Positions 35,854 to 49,748 of a stretch of 49,748 nucleotides of DNA are shown here, piece after piece. Position 1 is the stretch's first letter, and each line of letters starts with the position of its first letter. The position numbers and the translations under genes are program-made. The stretch covers positions 1 to 49,748 of the forward strand of contig BBXU01002650.1 of assembly GCA_001598975.1 (NCBI GenBank). The letters are read 5' to 3'. The notes beneath the pieces are model-generated. The model did no database searches and was not told the DNA's origin. It worked only from the letters and a program-made list of their open reading frames with translations. This DNA comes from Parachlorella kessleri (lineage: Eukaryota; Chlorophyta; Trebouxiophyceae; Chlorellales; Chlorellaceae).

Positions 35854-38800
35854 AGCAGCCAGCTTGCTGTCTAGCCACACCCATCAAGCACAACACGTGG
35901 AAGCACTCTGCTGTCTGGCGGCCAACTTGCTGGCCCACCTCACTCCTCTGCCACGCCGCAGCCTTACCAGCCCAGCCTCCTCACACCTCTCCTGCAACTG
36001 CGCTGTCAACAACCCTGCCATCCAGCAGCTCAATCTGTGACGCCGCGGTCAGCACCACCGGCGGCTTGAACTGCCCGGGGCTTGCCCCCCTGTCAAATGC
36101 CAGCTTGGCAAGGGCTGCGAAGGAGCCAGGGGTCACCAGCCTCAGCTCGACAGGTCCCACGCGGCCCATTCTACGGTAGGACTTGTAGATGGAATTTGGG
36201 GTTGCCAGCCCAGCGTCTAAAGCAGCGGCGCAGGCTGCAAGGCTGGGCACATCGCCGGTGGTGACGACGGTGCTGCTGCCTTCCGTGCCGGCATTGTTGG
36301 TCTTGTGACTCATGCTGTCCCTGCTGGTGGTGGTGCTAATGCTGGTGGGGAGCCCGGTGGTACTGCTCTTGTGGCTGCTGGGGTTGAGCTCCCAGTAGAA
36401 GATGTAGTGGCCGACACCACTGCCAGTAGTATGCAGGCACTCACGGGCGGCCCAGTCCTGCAGTCAGCAAGCAATGGAGTGTGTACACAATTTGATTAGG
36501 GTGATCACCTTCGAACGAGCGACTACACCACAGAACAACTGTCTCCACAGGCTGCCACCGCCACCAGCTGGTTTCGCGTGGGACATCTGTAGCCCGAATG
36601 TCAAGCCTTTGTATCCCTGGTGGGCTAGACCTGGCAAGCCATGCCATGGGGCCCCAGATGTTCCATAAGGCCAGGTCAAAAGCAAAAAGGGCTGCTGCAC
36701 CCTGCTTAATACCCTGTCAAATCCGTCCATCCCGTAGGAGCCAGCCGCGAAGGTTCCCACATCCCATCTCAAGCAAATCAACAAACGCACTAGCCACCGA
36801 CGACACCTAGGCTGCTTGTTTTACGCACCGTGATCTGGGCCGCCCCTAGAGGCAGCAGCCTCCCAGCGACAGAGTGGACGAGCTCCCTGAGGAACACATC
36901 TGGAACCTTCTCGCTTGAGAGGTTGAGGTCCTGGGTGGTGCGTCCCTCAATCACCACCTGTGGCACAGGGGGTGGTGAAACCCACTGCTTGCGTCCAGGT
37001 ACCATGCAGGCTACCCACTGCAGTGTTCTTGCTATTGGTGCCGTGGGCTGAGGGACATGCGGGATGCTTGGTAGTGTGTTCCTGAATGACAGCAAGCCAC
37101 CAGGGAAGCTCGGACGGTGTCGCAAAAACCGGAAGTTATGCTGTGCCGAAGAGGCGATCCACAGCAGTAGTCAGCAACTTGGGAAACTAAATGAAGGGCG
37201 GTCACTTAGCAGAACTAGTGCTGCAGGCAGCAGCCACGCATACACCTGCGGGACCCCCCTCCTCAAACCATTTCCAATTCGCAGCTGTTGGACACATCAT
37301 ATTCCCCAGGGGCTCCCCTAGTTACTGCCTGCCCTCGAGAGCTCTGCCCTGGCTTTTCAACCCAGCAAGTAGCCTCCAACAAGCCACCCTGCTGTCACTT
37401 GCTTTCCAGTTGACGCAAAACCACCCACCTTGGGGGACGTCTTCCAGTCGCCCACGCAGCGCACCCTGTCGCCCATGCGATAGCGGTAGAAGCCCATCAT
37501 GTTGGTGACCACTACCTCGTACAACTGCCCAACTTGTAGCTCGTGCATCCTGCACCGGCATCAGATCGTTTTGAGAGCGCTATCCTCCATTCGACAAGTT
37601 ATCTCAGGTGAAGTGTAGAAGCATCTGCCACAGGCGCAGCGGCAGGCCCGGAAGTGAAGTCCAGAAGCAAGGCCTCACAAGACAAGAGCTGGGGGTAAGC
37701 AGCACTGCTTCTCTATACGGCATAGTGTCTAACATCCCAGGAGCCTCTGCCTGGCCACCAAACCCGTGCCCCAGGCTCCATGAAGCGGGAAGCAGCACCA
37801 GCTGTGCATGGAAGCTACGACCTGCTGCCAGCTGTGCACTCCACCTGAAACTTGCGCAGGCTCGTTCAGCCGCGATAAAAAAACAGCTATTCCGGTTCCA
37901 TAGTAGCATGCAGCTCACGCTACCGACCCATGCTTGCCTGACGAGCTGCGGCTGTCCTCCTTCTGCTGCCTCTTCAACATCCAGTGGCAAAAACTCGAGG
38001 TAGACTTGGGCGTCGGGCACAAGGATATACGAAGCCTGCCCTGGGTCCTGGCCGCTGATGAAGTCTTGGAAGCTGGGGACGGCTGTGCAGGCCTGAGGAG
38101 GTGACGGTGGGGCAGGGCCACCCCCGTTCTTGCCGTTATGGGCAAGCAGCCTTGAAGCAGGGCTGTCTTGGGCCAGGCCATTCTTGCTGGCAGTGTCATC
38201 ACTGTTCCTGCCACCACTGCTCACACTGGTAATAGTTCCAGCCCTGCCCGCACCAGTCCCATCAGCGCTGGGGCCGCTTTGCGGCCTGTGGGGAGCCCCT
38301 GAATCATGCTGCTGATGTGGCGTGCCGGGCTCAGCAGGCGGTGCGCTGCTGTTGCCATCGAGGCTAATGCCGTTGGCGGCCAGGAGCTCTGCATACTCCA
38401 CCAGTTCTGCTGACACCCCCAGCGTGGCTTCTGTGGCACCATAGCACAGGGACAGCAGGGGCGCCGAGGGCGCCAGCTGGCGCAGGGCTGGGACATACTT
38501 GGCCATGGAGCCGGTGCAGATGCACTTGATGCTTTGCAGCTGGGGGAAGAGCCGCTCCAGCAGGCCTACGCGGCCCGCAGCAAAGATCTGCAGCCGAGGA
38601 CACATACAGTTACAGATTCTTGACAGCGAGAATCCTCTTGAGTGTGTGGCTGGACACTGTCGGCGGGTCTGCATCAGACGGACCTCCCTGCTTGCTTTGC
38701 TGCTCACTGCTATGGGCACATCTAGCAGATCTACCATATCAATCAGCGAAGCAGCTCCCCATACTATAGTATACTGTGCCTCCCCTTATAATGGCCTGAG

Positions 38801-41375
38801 AGATTGCTCACCTCCCTCAGCTCAGTAGCAAGATCAGGGTTGGGCTGCAGCAAGGGGCCTAACGCTGCCAGAATCTCATCAGATGGCGCCACTAGCGGTG
38901 TGCTGGTGCTGTCTGTGTCCCAGCCCGCGCCCAGACGTCCCTCTGCCACATCTCTCAGAAGACAGTCCTGGTATGCCAGCAGAATGTTCACAGCTGAGAG
39001 GATCTCGGATGCAAAGGTCCCTGCACACACAGGTGGCAAGAGGGTATGTGGATGCTGCCAGTGACCAAATGCGTACGTGCCTGCGCTGCTGCCAGCCTGT
39101 AAGCCCAAATGGAGCAAGGCACGCGCCAGACTCAAACACGTCAAGCCCGTCCGTGCGATCGTGGTTGGATGTCATGACTTAACACCAGCAAAACAGCAGC
39201 AACCCCTCGCGCCTAGCAGTCCTTGCACCCATGGACCCAAACAGCAGTTCTGTCCCTGGTCTTGGAACACTATGGGTCTGGTAGCCAGCTGCTTGGGACC
39301 ACGAAGAGTCTACTAGCCTGAGAAGCCTGAAGCATGTACCAGCCTGCAAATCCTGACAGGCCGAACAAAGGTTGACCAACCTGACATACCGACAATGGAG
39401 TGGCGGTCCAAGAGGGAAAACAGCCAGTGCATGTAGTAGGTGGTGTGGGGGTCGCTGGCCTTCAGGACTGGCACAGGGCTGGGTGACTTCCCAAACAGGG
39501 CGCGAACCATGGGGTTGCCCCTGCACAAGTTAAGCAGATCAAGGAAACCCTGGACGTGAAGATCCCCACCAGGGGACAGCGGCAGACGGTGTGGCTAGCG
39601 CTGCTTCCACTTCTAATAAGAAGTGACATCCACACCTCTGGTGGAAGCGCATCGTCCATCAGGGGCCAATTATGCCTCCATGACCACCACAGCCGTGACA
39701 CCTTTTAGTTCAGCCTGAACGAGCTGGGGGCTGGGATACAGGTACATACAATTAGCCAGCCGCTAGAGTTCTGCCGGCCGGCCCTCACTTGTCATACTGC
39801 TCAAGGAACTTGTGTGTGCCGCACGCAGTCACTGCGCCCACCCAGACGCCGTTGGGCAGGACGCGGATGGGGGCACGCCAGCCTAAGCGCAGCTCCTTCC
39901 CGCCGATGCTGGCATGAAGCGCCACCCTCAGCATTCGGTCCATGAAGGCAAAGGCCTGCAAGAAAAAAAGGGGGAAAGGTGGGTGGCGGAAACAAATGCA
40001 TTGTGCTCAGTCGCAGGTGGACTGCCTCACAATGAGGCACTTTTAAGTGTTTGCACTGCGCAAGGCCCGCAGGTAGGCCGGTCTGATCTCATTGATAGCT
40101 GTGAGCCCGGCATCCATATGAAGAACAGGGTACAACTGCCTCACTGCTCACTCCCATCGACATGTGTGCGCCCACTACGTCGCCTTACACCGATTGTGCG
40201 CTCAAGCACGCGTGGTGCCGGCTGTTGATGGGCATAGGGCACAGCACGTGATCCACCAACGCGATGACAGCAATTGTTGCCATGCCTACTTGCATAGGAG
40301 GTCCAGAGGTAAGTGCAGTCCTGGGGATAAGCTTCACGGCGCCGGTGGTGCCGGTTGTGCAGCACAGCATGTCAGGGCGCTCGCTGAGCAGCTCGCCTGC
40401 CGCGGTGGCATAGCCCTCCTCGTCGCCCCTTTCAGCTGCCTGCAGAGGTCTGTGCGCACGTATCAACGGCGCGTACAGTTCACAGTATGTGTGCATCGAG
40501 TGGCGGTGTGCAGTAGTGCATGGCAGCAGGCTATGTGGAGGGCATGTACCCATGCAGGTATTGCAGGCTGGCTGTCTGAGCGGTTTGCCAATGAAACTTT
40601 ACAAGGTGTGCAAACCGTGCTGCCTGCTTCTGGGCCTCAAATATTCTGTTACTTATCTAGTCAGAGTGCTGCCTTAAAAAGCTTTTTACTGACCCCGCCT
40701 GTGGCCTATACCAGTGGTTGCAACTTTTGTGCAGTCAATGCAAGCTGACCATATTTAGCATTGAACCGATACGTGCAACACCTCTTTCAGAGGGAAGAAG
40801 ATAAAGAACGCATGCTGAGTGGATTGCACTGGCTGTCCTCACCTCCAGGGCCCTTTCCAGCGTCGTTTGGTAGTCAGCATAGGTGGTCAGAGGCAGGTCC
40901 CTCAACAGGGCCTCCACATCAGCTTCAGCAACCTCATCCTCGCTCAGAACGATGCCAGAGTCCCTTAGGCGCTTTGTGTTGAGGTTGGACGTCAGGATGG
41001 AGCGCAGGGAGTGAAGCTGCTGCTTCCGGACATCAGCACACACGCTTTGAAACTCTGCAAGGCCGTAGCTAGCCATTGTTGGGTACTCTGGCTGCGCGCT
41101 TTCAGTGCACCTTTTGAAGTAAACGAGATCTTCCAACCCCCAAAAGTGCAGAGCGTCAGGCAGCGAGGCGCTGGGCAATGATCCGTACCCGAACTCGACA
41201 GCAGCAAGGCAAAACACTGGGAAGTGCTAGCTAAGGCTAGAAACAATTGTCCATATGCAATTTTCCTCATGACTGCGCGGGGTTGCCAAGTGGCCCTTAA
41301 GAGTACCGCGGAGCTAGCCTGAGGGCTGGGGAGAACGTGCCTTGTGTGCTTCGGTCCTTGCAGGACTGTCCATAC
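35854..41375 (-). repeat. GH3 tandem duplication unit, copy A
   Basis: Partner of the 30163-35650 block, in the same orientation. Exons 2, 3, 4, 5, 7 and 8 are identical in length between copies (150, 167, 140, 209, 121 and 129 bases); exons 1, 6 and 9 differ by small multiples of three. Confidence 0.85.
35981..41217 (-). CDS. GH3: GH3 family acyl-acid amido synthetase, copy A
   Basis: Nine exons, 41217-40843, 40439-40290, 39955-39789, 39520-39381, 39020-38812, 38587-37938, 37549-37429, 36957-36829 and 36457-35981, give about 802 aa. An alternative start is ATG 41076, just before the region shared with copy B. Motifs present: TTGTTGAVKLIP (ATP phosphate loop), GNPMVRALFG, TGSMAKYVPALR, YGATEATLGV with the conserved Gly kept, VVVTNMMGFYRYRMGDRV, GRTTQDLNL, GVGHYIFYWELN, and GPVELRLVTPGSF ending in SPGQFKPP. 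The exon 6 Ser/Gly/Asp-rich insert lies between YGATE and the ILVPDAQVYLEFLP strand. Intron 6 uses a GC donor (GTCAG|GCAAGC), as in copy B. All catalytic motifs look intact, so this is the better candidate for a working enzyme. Upstream lies MCM8, same strand. Confidence 0.88.
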
Positions 41376-41776
41376 CAAGTGCATCGGCCCAGCAGCGTCA
41401 TGAGGGCCACACATGTATCGGTTCCACCGACCAAGCTTCGCAGTCAGCCCTTCATTGCTATGAGGAAGTCTGACATGTACCATCGCGCCCCCGTGCAGGG
41501 ATGCACCCGCCTGATGGCGCTTGCGCTTAAAGTGGGATGTCTAGTCAGACCAGAGTCACACCAGTGAGGAACAGGTGAACATTGACTGAACGTAAATTTG
41601 TCCGGCACTTCGGCTTCATTATTGCTGACCCTCACTATTTGCCACTTTGTCACCCAAGTATCAGATATGGCAGAGTGAACACGAACGGTGTCACAGACAG
41701 GCTGAGCCTAAACTTACAACTCCAAAGTTTTGCTTTACTCACTTTGGCTTTGCTTACTCCAGCAAGCAGCCAGTAG
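41218..41776. other. Intergenic region between MCM8 and GH3-A
   Basis: 559 bases. The left part belongs to the GH3 duplication (to about 41375). A minus-sense TGTAA (plus TTACA at 41714-41718) is about 60 bases past the MCM8 stop and is the best-placed poly(A) signal in the window. Confidence 0.55.
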
Positions 41777-47075
<5,299 letters not shown>

Positions 47076-47311
47076 CCGCAGCGGTGCAACTGGGCTCCCT
47101 CTACATCGCAGGGAAGCGACAGCGCTTCTTCATGACTTTACAATAACCGAGCCGTGCAAAAAAGTCTCTACATGTAAGCATTTGGAACCAACATGCCAAA
47201 CATGTTTTTGGCATTGAAGGCATGGTTAGATCTAGCTGGCTTTGGAGTTTTGCGCCCTGCTGAGCTCCACGTAGGCAACCCACGATACCTCCGTCAGACA
47301 AGCTGCCACGA
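47076..47311. promoter_or_regulatory. Bidirectional promoter region (MCM8 / oligopeptidase B)
   Basis: Only 236 bases separate the divergent start codons, the shortest such gap in the window. No named element recognised. Confidence 0.5.
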
Positions 47312-49567
47312 ATGAGCAAGCAAGGATCGATCGTCAAAGCTGATTCCCTCTTCGCAGATAAAGCCTTGCGGCGAGGCGACATGAGGGGCCGATCACTTGT
47401 CCTCGCCGGAGCCGTGGCTGCAGGCCTGATTTTGGCAAGGTGAGCTGCCAAACATACCATCCTTCCCTAAACCCTACTTGGACGTCTGCTTTCCCCTGAT
47501 GCTCGATGTCAAGGTCGCACATGTCATGATGCCACCTGACCGCCACACCACCAGCCATTCTTGCTGTGCCCAGGCGCCTGCATCCCGACTACAAACTCAA
47601 CAAGCTGCTGCGAGGCAACCTGCGGCTGTTCAGCAGCGCCTCTGAGCGCAGTCAGGTTCGCAGCCTGTCCAGCAGCAAGAGCCGCGGCTATCTGCTGCAA
47701 CACTGGCCGCGGCGCGGTGTCAAGGACAGCCAAAAACGAGAGCTGGTCGCCAGGGCAGCGGCAGGAGAGACACAGCTTGAGGATGTCCGCCTAGGTGGGT
47801 GGTGGGTATACGGGTTGAGTGCACTCTGTACTCTGCATGTGAGCTCGTCTTTGGGCTGTCGGCCCATGGCTTGGCCTGACAGCGCATGCCTGACGCAGCG
47901 CAATTCTCTTACCATCAAATGGTTTTGTCAGCATTGCCCCTGCCCTCTTCTTTACTGTAGAGCTGCTGGAAGCTCCCTTGGCCACAAGGAAGCCACACAT
48001 CCTAGAGGCTCATGGCGACACGAGGGAAGATGCCTTCTACTGGCTTAGGGACGATGATAGAAAGGACCCCCAAGTGATTGAGCATCTCAAGGTAGGCTGC
48101 GATGGCAGCGGGTGGTGTTTGCCGTCTGGCATTGCAAAACACACTAGTGCCGCACTTAAGACCTAGTAGACAACAAGCACCCGCCCTGCCTCCATTGGAG
48201 TAGTCTACATGCAGCACAGACCTGCACCTTGGCGCAGTCATCATCGACCCCTGAGCATTTGAGTTTGTGAGAGTGTGTCACAACCAGCCCTAAAGCTTAC
48301 AGGCCTGCCTGCCTGCCCCCTTGATTTCCTGGCAGCTGTAGACTTATTTATGTGCTGTGCGCGGCCATCAGGCATTGTCCTCTCCATATTTTGCGGAGCA
48401 GTCTGATGTATAGCTATATGGCTGCGTTGCAGGCCGAGGCAGCCTACACCAAAGCAGTGCTGGCGGACACTGAGGCGTTGCAAGAGGTGCTTTATCAAGA
48501 GATGAGAGGCCGTATCCAGGAGGCAGACCAAAGCGCGCCCATCAGGTGCACTGCACCGTGCTGTGCATACTTTCCGTGCATGCTGAGGCTGCTTGCCCAG
48601 CATGCTTCACCGCAGTGGTGTACAGCATGTAGGGAAAGCATGGTGCCTAAGAATCCACTAGCCATTGATGGCATTGTTTCCCTGCATGACAGGTACCACG
48701 AGTATTATTACTACACTCGTACCGAGGAGGGCAAGCAGTACAGTGTGCATTGCCGGAGGAGGGTGCCGCCCGGGGCAGGACCTGCCACAGGTGGGAGCCC
48801 ACTGGCAGACGGGGGTGCCATGCGCATGTGGTGGCATGCGCAGGGAGGTAGGAGTTGAGAGGGAGGGTGCAGGCGTCTGCACCAGTGCAGGGGCCAGGCG
48901 AAGGTGTGCTTGCATGGCACATGATTCAGTTCACAGACTGCCGCAGGAGGGTACCACGTCAACCTGCACCTTGTGCCTTGTCCAGTAGTGGTCGCCATCA
49001 CGCAGGGAAGGCTGCCTTTTTCTTGCTATATCCTTCTGCGACAAGTGCAGTTGTTGCCGCATGTCTCCGGACTGCCTCAGACCTCATGCATAGCTTGCAG
49101 AGGTTGACACCATGGGTGAGTCATCTCCCGAGGAGGTGCTGCTGGATGAGAATGTGGAGGCTGCCAAGTATGACTTCTACATGGTGGGCGGCTTCGAAGT
49201 CTCCCCAAACCACAGGCGGGTGGCAGGCACTTGCTGCTTGCAGCGTCGCTCTTGTTCGCAGGGATGCTGACGTTCCTTCTCTGCTGAGGAGTCTTGTTTC
49301 ATGTGCGGGTTTTCTGTGTGGCTACTGGGAGAGACATACCTCATCATGGTAAGGTGGCCGCCTCCGCATGACATGCTGTCACAATGATACATGCTGAGGA
49401 TAAATAGGTGCTCAGATGTATGACAGGGACACTGGCTGGCCTGACCGGCTGCTCGCTCCCTATGCAGGCTGCTGGCCTATGGGGAAGACACAGTGGGTAA
49501 CGAGATGTACACCCTCCATGTGAAGGACCTGGAGACTGGCAAGGAGCTCCTGTCTCGCCCCATCCCG
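47312..49567 (+). CDS. Oligopeptidase B-like serine peptidase (S9A), N-terminal part only
   Basis: Oligopeptidase B cleaves short peptides after basic residues. Only the 5' part is in the window: exons 47312-47439, 47574-47794, 47961-48091, 48433-48545, 48693-48790, 49101-49215 and 49468-49567 (about 302 residues); the last intron then runs to the window edge. After a lead with a hydrophobic patch (RSLVLAGAVAAGLILA) and an Arg/Ser-rich stretch comes the family start, KPHILEAHGDTREDAFYWLR, then DDDRKDPQVIEHL and AEAAYTKAVL. Beta-propeller parts follow: YHEYYYYTRTEEGKQYSVHC, VLLDENVEAAKYDFYMVGGF, SPNHR, LLAYGEDTVGNEMYTLHVKD. The Ser-Asp-His catalytic domain lies outside. Intron 6 must start at AG|GCGGGT, a GC donor, to read NHR-LLAYGED. 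The lead may be an organelle presequence. Confidence 0.85.
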
Positions 49568-49655
49568 GTGGGTGACCCGCCTTGGGCTGGCAGTTAGTTG
49601 GAAGCTGGAAGCGAGAGATGCTGGGACGTGGGGAAGTGCAGCCCAGAAAGGGTAC

Positions 49656-49669
49656 CCCCCCCCCCCCTT
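49656..49669 (+). repeat. Poly-C run
   Basis: An uninterrupted run of about 14 C lies in the final, unclosed intron of the oligopeptidase B-like gene. Run length in an assembly is unreliable. Confidence 0.8.
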
Positions 49670-49748
49670 TGGTAGCGGTATCTGCTGTGGGCTGACCTTG
49701 ACTGGTAGTTATCTGGGTAGCAGTGCGCTGATATGGCCAGGGGAGGGA

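Noticed and set aside
39381..39390. GTATGT donor 9 bases before the end of GH3-A exon 4, apparently mutated to GCATTT in copy B
   Set aside because: The downstream donor TCAG|GTTGGT is present in both copies, keeps phase and gives the expected spacing to TFAS. So copy B is not a donor mutant.
30163..41375. Possible transposon-mediated duplication of the GH3 unit
   Set aside because: I saw no terminal inverted repeats, transposase or target-site duplication at the edges. Unequal crossing-over explains the head-to-tail order.

Overview
The window is eukaryotic nuclear DNA, most likely from a green alga (Chlorophyta, possibly Trebouxiophyceae). The genes are dense, GC-rich and full of introns, and most acceptors read TGCAG. 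The gene set is photosynthetic-eukaryote in kind: a chloroplast lycopene-cyclase-like flavoprotein, an RbcX-like Rubisco chaperone and two GH3 enzymes sit beside spliceosome, transcription and recombination genes. The species call is inference. The exon models are mine: I joined exons by GT-AG or GC-AG boundaries, reading-phase continuity and remembered family alignments. No transcript or database was available.

Layout: 1-2323 holds no gene I can support. Then come a U2AF65-like RS/RRM splicing factor (-, 2324-4903), a single-EF-hand protein (+, 5185-6337), a lycopene cyclase-like FAD protein (-, 6679-10736), a small plant-type 'embryogenesis-like' protein (+, 11157-12492), LSm7 (-, 12819-13930), an ELL-type Pol II elongation factor (+, 14273-17557), a secreted fibronectin-III repeat protein (-, 19185-24759), a secernin / peptidase C69 (-, 25097-27823), an RbcX-like chaperone (+, 28127-29507), two head-to-tail GH3 genes (-, 30291-35515 and 35981-41217), MCM8 (-, 41777-47075), and the 5' part of an oligopeptidase B (+, 47312 to past the window end).

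Five neighbouring pairs are divergent across about 240-420 bp, so shared bidirectional promoters are likely. The genes do not form one pathway. U2AF-like and LSm7 act in RNA processing, ELL in transcription, MCM8 in recombination repair, RbcX and the cyclase-like protein in the plastid. The GH3 pair is a recent local duplication of about 5.7 kb.

The most interesting points are: a U2AF65-like gene with only RRM1 and a decayed copy of its RRM1 exon in the upstream intron; six inferred GC-AG introns; an FN3 gene built by exon-pair duplication, with a 46-bp tandem duplication that copied a splice donor and a probable one-base frameshift; and the tandem GH3 pair, one copy of which has lost the Gly of its YGxTE motif. 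I found no CRISPR array, transposase, rRNA or tRNA gene.
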